Origin: Eremothecium cymbalariae DBVPG#7215
Lineage: Eukaryota; Ascomycota; Saccharomycetes; Saccharomycetales; Saccharomycetaceae
Assembly: GCF_000235365.1 (NCBI RefSeq)
Contig: NC_016454.1
Span: 744,001 to 808,000, forward strand
Direction of reading: 5' to 3'
DNA: 64,000 bases
A program made the position numbers and the translations under genes. Below, piece by piece: positions 39,613 to 49,335 of the stretch. The notes under the pieces are model-generated. The model made no database searches and was not told the origin of the DNA. It saw nothing but the letters and a program-made list of their open reading frames with translations. The first letter of the stretch is position 1. Each line of letters starts with the position of its first letter.

Positions 39613-39645
39613 AATGTACGGGTGTATGGATAGATGTACGGATGT
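39613..39645 (-). promoter_or_regulatory. Tandem Rap1 sites for RPL42
   Basis: Read on the minus strand, 39625-39613 is ACACCCGTACATT and 39645-39633 is ACATCCGTACATC. Both fit the Rap1 consensus, with starts 20 bases apart in the same orientation. Paired Rap1 sites are the standard upstream element of yeast ribosomal protein genes. They are about 440-475 bases from the RPL42 ATG, farther than usual. Confidence 0.85.
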
Positions 39646-40164
39646 ACAGTCAAGCACATTGAATAAGCTCGATTGACGCTGTTGTAACAAGATTCTCTTA
39701 GAAGAACGTCCGAGAATGTCACAGTTATGGAGTGAACATCACTGACAGGAGACGACACAATAAATAATGATATCTGCGTCAGGTGTTTGAATCAGATGTT
39801 TAAAGATATATAAAACAAGAAATTGTAGAAAATAGTTATTCCTACATTGCGCAAGCAGAACTGGTATCTATAGTCGTTTTACGTTAGGTAACATAGAAAA
39901 TAAGGTTATTCTGCCAAGACTATGTGATAATGAGTGTAAACTGGGTTTGTGGTATATACATGGTAAATAGACATAATATACAAAAAGTTAATTTAAAAAA
40001 ATAGTATGAAGACAGAAGAGTTACTGTCACTTAAAAAAAGGTTAGATATGTTGTGTAAAAGAAGTACAATCAAGTATAGGACGAAATATCAGCTAGTACC
40101 TTAAGACAAGACGCAGTTATAGAGATTGGTTTTACAAAAAAAAGGGTATATTAATTAGGTCAGT

Positions 40165-41220
40165 ATGAAGCTCCCAAAATTCAATCCATTTTTTAAATCA
40201 GGTGAAATAGATATGCCATCTATCTCAAAAATTTATAATAATTCAAAATTTACGAAAGAAGCATTATTATCGATTGGGAAGTTTGGGAATATTTGTTCTA
40301 CAACGCCGCTTCCGCTATGTTTTGTGGTAAGATCTTCTAACGTTGCACAGCCCAATGCAGTTGGTCAGAGCAGTCATTATGAGCGGACGCATTTAAATGT
40401 CGGCGTTGTGCCGAGATGCTACTCTAGGGCTGTGGATATTGCGAACACTGCGATATTCCAAGTGGGGAATGCGTTTGTGAATTTGATAGCGCTCTGTGTG
40501 ATATTGATTATAAGTTATAACATCAGATTTAAGTATACAGCCATCGGCAGATCAGAATATGGATATTTATTTCAGCTCTGTTTCCTGTTGATCTGCATGA
40601 CGTTGGTAGTTGATTGTGGGATATCTCCACCTGGCACAGCGGCGTACCCATATTTGGTGGCCCTTCAGATCGGATTGGTAGGCGGCTGCGCTTGGGCGCT
40701 AGGTGTAATGGCATTTCTTGGATTCAGATTATGGGAAGACGGAACACGTAAATCCATGCTAATTGTACGTGGTGTGTCTTTTGTCGGACTGTTATTAGGT
40801 TTCCTAGTTTCTATCATAACTTTCCGTGACTGGATGCAAAACCATAATGATATGAACACAAACACAACTGCATTATTTGTGGTTATGTATTGTTTGAATG
40901 GTCTTGCAATGTTGGTTTTTATAATATGTCAATTGGTCATCTCATTATTTGTGCTTAAAAACCTATGGATGACAGGCTCTATGGTTTTGGGCGCTATATT
41001 CATGTCTACAGGTCAAATATTAATGTACACTGTATCTGCAGAAATATGTGAGGGAGTAAAACATTATCTAGATGGATTATTCATAGGCAGTATCTGCAAT
41101 GTGTTTGCCTTAATGATGCTTTATAAGACATGGGACATATCCACCGATGATGATCTTGAATTCAGTGTTAGTATTAGCGCAGATGGTGATGTTATGTACC
41201 AATCTGAAATAAACCTTTAA
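40165..41220 (+). CDS. CHS7: Chitin synthase III export chaperone Chs7
   Basis: Chs7 folds and escorts chitin synthase Chs3 out of the ER. The 351-residue protein has seven hydrophobic segments and the family signatures ICSTTPLPLC, LNVGVVPRCYSRAVD, KYTAIGRSEYGY, VDCGISPPG, ICEGVKHYLDGLF and TWDISTDDDLEFSVS. It has about 35 extra N-terminal residues before the ICS-TPLPLC block compared with the 316-residue S. cerevisiae protein; an internal ATG at residue 17 is an alternative start. It is divergent from RPL42, as YHR142W is from YHR141C. Confidence 0.95.
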   Translation: MKLPKFNPFFKSGEIDMPSISKIYNNSKFTKEALLSIGKFGNICSTTPLPLCFVVRSSNVAQPNAVGQSSHYERTHLNVGVVPRCYSRAVDIANTAIFQVGNAFVNLIALCVILIISYNIRFKYTAIGRSEYGYLFQLCFLLICMTLVVDCGISPPGTAAYPYLVALQIGLVGGCAWALGVMAFLGFRLWEDGTRKSMLIVRGVSFVGLLLGFLVSIITFRDWMQNHNDMNTNTTALFVVMYCLNGLAMLVFIICQLVISLFVLKNLWMTGSMVLGAIFMSTGQILMYTVSAEICEGVKHYLDGLFIGSICNVFALMMLYKTWDISTDDDLEFSVSISADGDVMYQSEINL

Positions 41221-41343
41221 TGCATACAGAGCAACCTGTTTTTTTATATATAAAAGCCAAATACTCCCCAAATCTCTGTCCCAAACTTCAAACGACAGAC
41301 ATGTAGTAACAGCAGACTGTAAGAACAAATAGTATTAAATGCT

Positions 41344-41586
41344 TCATTCAACAATCGTATTATTATCACCCATGCTATCAAGTAGTTTATTATTGGTTAA
41401 TCTAGCCTTTGCAGCCTCTAGTATCTCTTTGTCATTTGTCTGAACTATGTGGTTGATTATATCAGTGTCGCTGAATGGATACATGCATTCCTCGTTAGGG
41501 CAAATAACAATACTGAAGTTTTGCTGAATTAAACATTTCCGTAACTTGCCACTACAATGTGGACACTCAGTTACTGAAGTAGACAT
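41344..41586 (-). CDS. Small zinc-ribbon protein (YNL162W-A position)
   Basis: This is an 80-residue protein with cysteines C8, C11, C29 and C34 (CPHC...CPNEEC), a likely zinc ribbon, followed by a helical charged tail. S. cerevisiae has a small uncharacterised gene, YNL162W-A, between RPL42A and RIA1 in the matching orientation, and this is probably its orthologue. The ATG at 41586 is used; the longer frame begins with TTG at 41595. The role is unknown. Confidence 0.8.
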   Translation of the reverse strand: MSTSVTECPHCSGKLRKCLIQQNFSIVICPNEECMYPFSDTDIINHIVQTNDKEILEAAKARLTNNKLLDSMGDNNTIVE

Positions 41587-41990
41587 CACAATCAAGTCAG
41601 AAACAAATATAAATATATCGATTATCGTCTCTGTTAATGGTTCAGCTCATCGCTGGCAGAAGCGTTGTTGAAAAAATGGAAAAATCAATCTAGTTGGCAA
41701 AAAACCTGAAGACGCTCACCGCAATTCTAATTAAAGGCAGCTGTAAAATACGATTAGGATATATATATATATCCTAGACTTGTTAGACTCGCCAATTTTA
41801 CCAAAGTTACTAACGTTGGTATGACTTACAGGATCTAGTGAGGCTAAAAGGTAGCAGAGTACCTGCTAATATAGAAACCATCGTTTTCGACGTTCTCAAA
41901 AATTTTGGATATCCTCTAAAATCTTCATTAAAAGTAAACAGTTGTTAGTGATCCGCAAGCAAGTAGAAGTAACTATATCCAATTCACAAA
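41587..41990. other. Divergent promoter region with AT palindrome
   Basis: This lies between the zinc-ribbon gene and RIA1. It contains a 22-bp perfect palindrome of TAGGAT, a TA run and ATCCTA at 41755-41776. No gene is seen. Confidence 0.6.
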
Positions 41991-44900
41991 ATGCCAAGAG
42001 TGAGTTCAGATATTTCCAAGAGGTTGCAGAAAGATCCTAGTTGTATTAGAAATATTTGCATTCTGGCGCACGTTGATCATGGTAAGACATCCCTATCAGA
42101 TTCGTTGTTAGCTTCTAATGGCATCATATCTCAGAGGTTGGCGGGTAGGGTCAGATATTTAGACTCCAGGCCCGATGAGCAGTTGCGTGGTATCACAATG
42201 GAATCAAGCGCTATTTCCCTTTATTTTAGGGTGCTGCATAAGCAAGATAACAGTGAGGAACCCCTTGTTGCAGAGCACTTGATAAACTTAATTGATTCCC
42301 CGGGCCATATAGACTTTTCAAGTGAAGTTAGCGCTGCGTCAAGATTGTGTGATGGTGCTGTGGTGCTGGTTGATGTTGTAGAAGGTGTTTGCTCACAAAC
42401 TGTTACCGTTCTTAGACAATGCTGGACCGAGAAGCTGAAGCCTATACTTGTATTGAATAAAATGGACAGATTAATCAACGAGTTACAATTAACCCCACAA
42501 GAGGCTTATTTTCATTTGACCAAGATAATAGAACAAGTTAATTCTATAATTGGTTCATTTTATGTAGGTGACCGAGTTCTAGATGACCTTTCATGGAGAG
42601 AACAGCTAGAGCAGAATATAAACGCCGAGTTTATTGAAAAAGATGATGCTGATTTATATTTTGAACCATCTAAGAATAATGTCATATTTTCTTCCGCAAT
42701 TGACGGATGGGGATTTAACATCGGTTTATTTGCTAAATTTTATGAACAAAAACTAGGAGCAAAAAGGGAGAACCTCCAGAAGGTCTTATGGGGAGACTTT
42801 TATATGGACCCAAAGACAAAGAAGATAATCAATAACAAGGGCCTTAAAGGAAGAATACTTAAACCGTTATTTGTATCTTTAATCCTAGATAATATTTGGA
42901 AGATATATGATAATGTTTTGAATTCACATGATTCGGAAGTGTTGGAAAAGATTACAAAAACACTTAATATTAAGGTTCTTCCTCGTGATTTAAAATCCAA
43001 GGATTATAAAAATTTATTGAAGACAATTCTTGGCCAGTGGATACCTGTTAGCACTGCTATTTTGTTAACTGTAGTCATGGAATTACCGTCCCCTCTAGAA
43101 TCGCAGCAGAAGAGAATCAAATCTATCATCGAAAATGCACCAGGTCACGATGTTGCTTCTCCGGCACTAATTTCTGCAATGCAGGAATGTGATAGAAGTG
43201 GACCCATGTGCGCTTACGTTTCAAAGATATTATCAATACCAAAAGACGACTTGCCAGTCAATTCTAACAATATTGCCGGTATGGATGAGCTGCTTGAAAG
43301 AAGAAGGGCAAGGGAGGAAGCCCTAATAGCGGCAAGGACAGCTGAATTAGCTGAATCAATTTCAAAGGTTGCAATTGATAATGATGAGGTTAATTTATAT
43401 TCCAGAGTATCTGAGACAGCGGTAACGCCAATGATGGACGATTTGATCCGGCCTAAGAACTTAACTACTTCAACCCAAAGAAAACAAGATATAAATACCA
43501 CTGACAGTTTTGAAGTTGTATCAGAACTCGCACCGGAATTCAAATTGGATACTGAAAGTACCGAAGAACATGATGCCGAATTAACAGAGGGATTAGACGA
43601 TATTAATTCTATACCAGAATTCGTTCCGGTAGCAAGCGATCCCAATGACCCCTTAGCGTCAATGTTTGAATATGAAGAGGAGGATCCATTTGGAAATGAT
43701 GAGGCTCAATTAGAAACAGATATCCCTTATGAAGATAATAATGAGGAACTTATTGCGTTCACAAGGCTTTATAGCGGGACGCTAAAAGTAGGCCAGGAAA
43801 TTTCTGTTCTTGGGCCAAAATATGACGCAAAGCAGCCAGCTGAGCATATAGATCAAGCAACGATCACTTCCTTATATCTTTTTATGGGTAAGGAATTGGT
43901 TCCTTTAAATGAATGCCCTTCTGGAAATATTATTGGTATTGGGGGGCTAGCAGGTAAAGTGTTGAAAAGTGGGACCCTCATAGAGAAGAATATTCAAGGG
44001 GTAAATCTAGCCAGTACAAGTTCGAATTTTACACCTATCGTTCGGGTAGCTTTAGAACCATCCAATCCAACTGAGATGAGCAGGCTAGTCCATGGTTTAA
44101 AATTATTGAATCAGGCTGATCCATGTGTTGAAATTTGTTTCGAAGATTCTGGTGAAGTCATATTATGTACAGCTGGTGAATTACATTTGGAAAGATGTTT
44201 GAAAGATTTAAGAGAAAGGTTTGCAGGAATCGAAATATCCTGTTCACCTCCTGTTATACCATACAGAGAAACATTTTTGAAAACGATAACGATGAACCCC
44301 GTCAGAAATCAGGGACTGGGAAGAGGGGTTATGGTTGCATACCTAGGTGAATTAAAGTTGAAAATCAGATCACTTCCATTACCTAAAAATCTGACGACCT
44401 TTTTAGTTAACAATGAAGAACAAATTAAAAGCTTTATTAAGGAAGCCGAATCTTCACAAGAACAAATTTTAACTTCTTCGAAACTCAGGCGGTATCTGGA
44501 AGATGAATCATCGGAACATGAAGACGCAGAATTGAAAGGAATGATTGCAGAAATTTGTCGTTTTGGTCCTAGGAGAACAGGCCCTAACATACTTATTTCT
44601 AAATCTGGACTTCTTCGAAATTTCTTCGTGCCCCATGGTAGTAGCGCTTCTTTTGAATTGGAGGATTCTATACTTAATGGATTCGAGTTAGCTGTTAGTG
44701 AGGGCCCATTGGCAAAAGAACCAGTCCAAGGTATGGCGATCATTATAGAAGATATTCAAAAAATGAGTCCCGAAGAAATCGCGGCTATTGATGATCCATC
44801 CTATCAGCATGAGGTACTAGACTTGTCCGGAAGATTGATTACTACAACTAGAGATGCCATCCACCAAAGTTTTCTAGATTGGTCACCAAGAATTATGTGG

Positions 44901-45314
44901 GCTATGTACACATGTGAAATTCAGGCAAGTATAGAAGTTTTAGGTAAAGTATATGCTGTTGTACAGCAAAGACGTGGACGGATTGTGTCAGAGGAAATGA
45001 AGGAAGGTACTCCGTTCTTTCATATTATTGCAAGAATTCCCGTGGTTGAGGCATTTGGCTTCACTGATGATGTAAGAAAGAAAACTTCAGGCGCTGCACA
45101 CCCACAACTAGTTTTTTCTGGTTATGAATGCCTGAATTTAGATCCATTCTGGGTGCCCACAACCGAGGAAGAGTTGGAAGAACTCGGTAACACGGCGGAC
45201 AGAGAGAATATTGCTAGAAAACACATGAACGACATCAGGAGAAGAAAAGGCCTTTTTGTGAATGAGAAGGTTATTCAAAATGCAGAAAAGCAAAGAACTT
45301 TGAAACGTAATTGA
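41991..45314 (+). CDS. RIA1: 60S biogenesis GTPase Efl1/Ria1
   Basis: Ria1 (Efl1) is an EF2-like cytoplasmic GTPase. With Sdo1 it releases Tif6 from pre-60S subunits. The 1107-residue protein (S. cerevisiae 1110) has the G motifs AHVDHGKTS (G1), RGITME (G2), DSPGHIDF (G3) and NKMD (G4). A long charged insertion within the GTPase/domain II region (about residues 420-580) is characteristic of Efl1 compared with EF2. EF2-like domains III-V follow (for example PVIPYRET and the QRRGRIVSEE motif). Start is the ATG at 41991. Confidence 0.96.
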   Translation: MPRVSSDISKRLQKDPSCIRNICILAHVDHGKTSLSDSLLASNGIISQRLAGRVRYLDSRPDEQLRGITMESSAISLYFRVLHKQDNSEEPLVAEHLINLIDSPGHIDFSSEVSAASRLCDGAVVLVDVVEGVCSQTVTVLRQCWTEKLKPILVLNKMDRLINELQLTPQEAYFHLTKIIEQVNSIIGSFYVGDRVLDDLSWREQLEQNINAEFIEKDDADLYFEPSKNNVIFSSAIDGWGFNIGLFAKFYEQKLGAKRENLQKVLWGDFYMDPKTKKIINNKGLKGRILKPLFVSLILDNIWKIYDNVLNSHDSEVLEKITKTLNIKVLPRDLKSKDYKNLLKTILGQWIPVSTAILLTVVMELPSPLESQQKRIKSIIENAPGHDVASPALISAMQECDRSGPMCAYVSKILSIPKDDLPVNSNNIAGMDELLERRRAREEALIAARTAELAESISKVAIDNDEVNLYSRVSETAVTPMMDDLIRPKNLTTSTQRKQDINTTDSFEVVSELAPEFKLDTESTEEHDAELTEGLDDINSIPEFVPVASDPNDPLASMFEYEEEDPFGNDEAQLETDIPYEDNNEELIAFTRLYSGTLKVGQEISVLGPKYDAKQPAEHIDQATITSLYLFMGKELVPLNECPSGNIIGIGGLAGKVLKSGTLIEKNIQGVNLASTSSNFTPIVRVALEPSNPTEMSRLVHGLKLLNQADPCVEICFEDSGEVILCTAGELHLERCLKDLRERFAGIEISCSPPVIPYRETFLKTITMNPVRNQGLGRGVMVAYLGELKLKIRSLPLPKNLTTFLVNNEEQIKSFIKEAESSQEQILTSSKLRRYLEDESSEHEDAELKGMIAEICRFGPRRTGPNILISKSGLLRNFFVPHGSSASFELEDSILNGFELAVSEGPLAKEPVQGMAIIIEDIQKMSPEEIAAIDDPSYQHEVLDLSGRLITTTRDAIHQSFLDWSPRIMWAMYTCEIQASIEVLGKVYAVVQQRRGRIVSEEMKEGTPFFHIIARIPVVEAFGFTDDVRKKTSGAAHPQLVFSGYECLNLDPFWVPTTEEELEELGNTADRENIARKHMNDIRRRKGLFVNEKVIQNAEKQRTLKRN

Positions 45315-45611
45315 CCCAATATGTGGTGGTTTGAGTACTAGGTTCAGTTCAAATCTCCTATTAGGAACAATCGTCTAAATACATCTAGGCTCACTACGTA
45401 TTTGATGATCACAAGTATTTTCGTAACTTATCATGAGACACTTAGCATATCATATTAGATGAATAGTTGCACGTTTTATAGACCAATTCAGGCTCTCATA
45501 TTCACACTATTGGTGATATAGTTGTATTTTACTGGCTTGAACTCCTCGGAGAATAGCTTTATTTTGAGAAAACAAGTGCCTTGCAAAGTCTAACAACTGT
45601 TGCAATATATA

Positions 45612-46559
45612 ATGTAAGACCCAGATAGAACATCAGAGCTTCAGCCTGTTCTTGATAAAGCAGGTACTATTGATGGGAACTCCAAAGTTGTCCGGAGTAG
45701 CGAAATAATAGAGGCAAAACGCCAGCAGATCGACTGCCGATCGACGAAGAAATCTGAAGCAGCTCATCCGGAGAGTGAATTGTTGGAGCTGACCAACAAT
45801 TCTGAGATGAAAATAATATACAGATCTGATAATAGAGAGAGTGACTCTTCTATCCGTACTAAAAGTTTTCAGATAACAGAAGGTGATCTAGATGCCCAGA
45901 ACCACTTCTAGATGCCTCAGATAGTGAAATTCTATTTGATTACAATCTTGATAATTTGCCAGATTTGCCAGATTCCTCAAATGTAACTATCGAGGAGCAC
46001 ATTATAGGAATGATTGAAAGTTTATTACCAAAGGGGGTGCTATATGGAGATCAGAGAAGGAATATAACAAATAGAGCACTTAAGAAGGCCAAAAAGGTGA
46101 ATATACACCAAGAGTTGATCCCAGAGCTTCGGCCTAATTTACAGAAATCAGACAAAGGATTTGAATATGATAAAGAGCAAGGCTATAAACTGCAACTTCA
46201 GTCCACCAATTGGAAGACCAAGGAAACTCCCGGGATTGGATCCAAAGAGAACTAAAAAATCATCCAATCAGCATTGTTCACATAACAATCTTCCAAGCTA
46301 CACTGAATCTCATGTCCGTTCATGCCGATCTAACATGCGTCCAGATTTTAAAGCATTAATCATGTTAAACCAAGCAGAGAACGCACTATGTATGTTGTGC
46401 GAATATGATCTGGTATTTGGGAGAAATCCAAGGCAAATGATCAAATGGCATAATAGGTATGGTTCTGCTTTACCTTCAGTTGAAAATCCGCAACAAAATA
46501 TGAAAACGGAAAAGCAGAATGGTAAAAAGAAGAAGAAGAGCAAGAAATGTAAGTGGTAA
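45612..46559 (+). pseudogene. IBD2: Degraded IBD2-like gene (frameshifts, early stop)
   Basis: Ibd2 is a spindle-checkpoint component acting with Bub2. Similarity is clear in two blocks: SEILFDYN...EHIIGMIESLLPKG, and near the C terminus ALCMLCEYDLVFGRNPRQMIKWHNR. The coding sense is split. One frame runs to a TAG at 45909, a second from 45887 to 46255, and the first frame again from 46119 to the TAA at 46559. So a base is missing near 45890-45910 and one is extra in 46119-46255. The only upstream ATG in the first frame, at 45612, is followed at once by TAA. The gene is in the right slot after RIA1 (YNL163C/YNL164C). A repaired frame would be about 315 codons, against 351 in S. cerevisiae. 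Sequencing errors could explain part of this. Confidence 0.75.
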
Positions 46560-47420
46560 ACAATAATCAGGGTATGTGCAATTAGTCATTGATAAAGGGA
46601 AGGCAATTAATGATAAGGTTTAACAATTAGGCTTCATACATATTTCGGTTTAGCTTACCATTGCAGGTAGTTAAAACACAAATACAAGCATACAAAATAC
46701 AAGGCATCCAGCAGATACCAGCTCTCAACTATCCATGCATAACTTTTAAATTTTATCAGAAAATTGAAGAGTGGATTGCTGGAAAGTTCGCAATACTGTA
46801 CCTCGCATTAAAATAAACCTTTGCAAGCTCATCTGCTTGTTGAGCTTGCCAACTAGCGCCGCGCGTCTGTTGACCAAACGCAGAAGCCAGCTTTGTCGGG
46901 CGCGCCAGTTATTATATAAGCAAAACATTTATAGAATGAATAGACTAACATAAGGTTATATAATGGTAAACACTGTACAAGCATTCATGTCGTCATAATT
47001 AGAGCTGAGTAGTAGTTTTAGGAGTAATTGGCCAGTTCGGAGAATTTATCCCGATTTTGCACATAATAAACTTGGTGTTCATGTTTCATCCCTGTTTTGG
47101 AAGATTAAAGGAATATATCCAGTTGCGAATAAGTGTCAGCATTTTATTTGAGATCTCAGACATAGCTATGCTCAATATAAATATGCTGAATAAGTTAACA
47201 AAAGGATTCGGACTTTTCAATCGGCAGTTCATAATGTTAAACGAGTAGAACGTTCGCATAATTTAATCCTCAAGATCAGAGAGCCCAACAGAACTTAGGC
47301 TAACGAGTCAAACGTATAAAAACGGACAAATAGCTGAATCACCGGCAAAATATCAAAGTATCTATTCTTAACCTCAGTCATTCCTTTTTAATTCATTTCT
47401 TCCAATCGCTGGATCATACG
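46560..47420. other. 0.9-kb intergenic region upstream of the DSE2-like gene
   Basis: No credible gene. AGCCAGCT at about 46886 resembles an Ace2/Swi5 core (CCAGC), which would fit a daughter-specific gene downstream, but a single short match is weak. Confidence 0.4.
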
Positions 47421-47975
47421 ATGTATTTCCAGATCTGTCGCCTTATTGGAATTATCACTTATTTGGGTCAGCTTCGCGCAACAAACGCATTGAACTTATT
47501 TACGTCAAATGGAGTGGTATACAGTCCTTCTGTGGTGGTAAACACAATAAGAATAGCTACTACGGTAGTGGAAACAATATACTGTACACCAACTAAAACA
47601 GGATTGTCTAAGCAGGTTACCATTCAGCCTGTGACTACAAGTGTGACCTTAGATGCACCAAATATTGCGAGTAAAGTTTCAGATACCACCAAAACAGTCC
47701 TAGATATGGCCATGCCACCAAAAATAGCCAATTTAAATGCCCTGACTCCGATTGATACTGCATCGTATTTCCACACACAGAAAATACTTTCTACAACCAA
47801 GACCGCCGTTGATCAGCCTTACACTACTCTTTACAACAGAGATGGATCATGCACCGTCTACTACGAAGATCCTAATAGTGAGGATCAATTCAGCACAATA
47901 TTTTTGACAGGCGATATGAGTGTATCTGCATTCTCGACGGTAACTAGTACCATAAGCGTTTATAAAACCATTTAA
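47421..47975 (+). CDS. DSE2: Secreted cell-wall-like protein, DSE2 position
   Basis: This is a 184-residue protein with an N-terminal hydrophobic signal-like sequence (residues 1 to about 22). A Thr/Ser/Val-rich body is followed by a C-terminal block, GSCTVYYED...STIFLT, that resembles the end of Dse2. Dse2 is a daughter-cell-specific secreted protein that helps degrade the septum on the daughter side and is an Ace2 target. The position after CHS7 and before RPC10 fits YHR143W. It is clearly shorter than S. cerevisiae Dse2 (325), mainly in the repetitive Ser/Thr middle. No GPI-anchor signal is evident. Confidence 0.6.
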   Translation: MYFQICRLIGIITYLGQLRATNALNLFTSNGVVYSPSVVVNTIRIATTVVETIYCTPTKTGLSKQVTIQPVTTSVTLDAPNIASKVSDTTKTVLDMAMPPKIANLNALTPIDTASYFHTQKILSTTKTAVDQPYTTLYNRDGSCTVYYEDPNSEDQFSTIFLTGDMSVSAFSTVTSTISVYKTI

Positions 47976-48028
47976 ACATCTTAACCGGTAAGCAGTAAAT
48001 ATAGGTTTTATACCAATAGGTTTTTTAT

Positions 48029-49120
48029 TCAACATGTGCAGACGATTGGCCTGGCTGGCGTTTCTGGCCTTCTTCCATACTTTGCAAAGTGTAGGCATAG
48101 GCACATATATGCAATAATCTCGGTGGCTTGTGGGATTTCCAAAAGACCTGTAGGCGATTCCTCAACTACCTCTCCAACACGAAGCTCTCCAAGTACATCA
48201 TATTTGGAGGAGAGATCTGTATCAGAGTATTCTGCCCATATAGATGGCTGAATGCTGTCCTGATGCCAGTCTACTGGAGTCATGTCCCTATTGGGCTCAA
48301 GCGATGGCATTTTCCCGCTGGGAACTAATAGCAAACATCTCACCTTCCCCTTACGATTGACCCATACCGCCCTCACACCGTCAATCATCACATTCCTTTG
48401 GTTACTACCAGCAACACCAATCATCTTGCACAACAAAGGTCCATCCTTTGGACGATGAATTACGAATATCTCTTCTAAAGTTCCTGCGCTACTATAACTA
48501 ACAAATACCGAACAATATTTAACTTCATAAAGCCTTATTCCAAGCGCATTTTCGTATAACAACGTAGCCTTAGAACTATCATCAAATGGAGGCGAGTTGC
48601 CGTTTTGTACAAGAATATACTTATAAATTATGACATGTTCCAGACAAGTTCTGTGTGAGTGCACATCGCGATGCATAAAGTCTGCGCGAAGAAGAGGAAT
48701 CCCTGCTCCGAATTCCATATTAACATCTTGGAACCCCATAGCTTTTATAATCCTACGTATGCTCCTCCTTTTAGATTGGTACACTTTATATGATGAGGCA
48801 CTCCCAAACACATAGACTTTAGAACTTAACATCCCATGCGCCATTATTAACCTTCTCTCCGATTCAAATCTAGGCACCCCACACATACCCGTCAAAGTCT
48901 GTCCAGAGCTTAATGCAAAGTCTGAATCCTTACTAGAGCACACATTTTCTCCATCTGGACCTTCATTGCCCTTAGCGTTTGCTTCCGTTCGTGCACTATC
49001 ACCAGAAAGATCTGCAGGAGATCCAAATTGTGACTCCTTATCGATAACAGAGAAATCACCCAACAGGCTAGAACCAGTAGATCGCTCATTTATCGATCGA
49101 AATAACCTCCTTAGCCACAT
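48029..49120 (-). CDS. Uncharacterised protein, YNL165W family
   Basis: This is a 363-residue soluble protein with a disordered acidic N-terminal 80 residues and a probably globular remainder (SSKVYVFGSASSYKVYQSKRRSIRRI, GNSPPFDD, FVIHRPKDGPLLCKMIGV). It lies between the IBD2 remnant and BNI5 in the orientation expected for YNL165W, which is itself uncharacterised (406 residues). Assignment is by position and general layout. I recognise no domain. Confidence 0.7.
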   Translation of the reverse strand: MWLRRLFRSINERSTGSSLLGDFSVIDKESQFGSPADLSGDSARTEANAKGNEGPDGENVCSSKDSDFALSSGQTLTGMCGVPRFESERRLIMAHGMLSSKVYVFGSASSYKVYQSKRRSIRRIIKAMGFQDVNMEFGAGIPLLRADFMHRDVHSHRTCLEHVIIYKYILVQNGNSPPFDDSSKATLLYENALGIRLYEVKYCSVFVSYSSAGTLEEIFVIHRPKDGPLLCKMIGVAGSNQRNVMIDGVRAVWVNRKGKVRCLLLVPSGKMPSLEPNRDMTPVDWHQDSIQPSIWAEYSDTDLSSKYDVLGELRVGEVVEESPTGLLEIPQATEIIAYMCLCLHFAKYGRRPETPARPIVCTC

Positions 49121-49335
49121 CCTAACCGACCGTTTTTAACGCCCAATATCTTCCCTTATCAACACTCTCACTTTGTATTATGTCTAGGCAACGGGCTTTT
49201 ATCGTTGTAAGTGAAACTAACAAGGGTTTGGTTTTTATGGCTAGTCACGATTCCGTTTGTTTTCAGACACAAGTTGTCACATATTCATCTGATAATACAA
49301 CAAAACTAAGATTAAAGGACTAGAGAAGTTGACCT

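Larger units (their letters stand above)
39171..40164. other. Divergent RPL42-CHS7 region
   Basis: This 1-kb divergent promoter contains a GC-rich block and tandem Rap1 sites (separate entries). No credible protein frame is seen; the frames at 39255-39662 reflect the GC-rich composition. Confidence 0.6.

Noticed and set aside
39255..39662. Overlapping 95- and 131-codon frames in the GC-rich block
   Set aside because: GC-rich DNA has few stops on any strand; the translations are Arg/Pro/Gly-rich without structure.
41110..45314. Several 65-144 codon minus-strand frames opposite CHS7 and RIA1
   Set aside because: Antisense shadows of conserved coding sequence.
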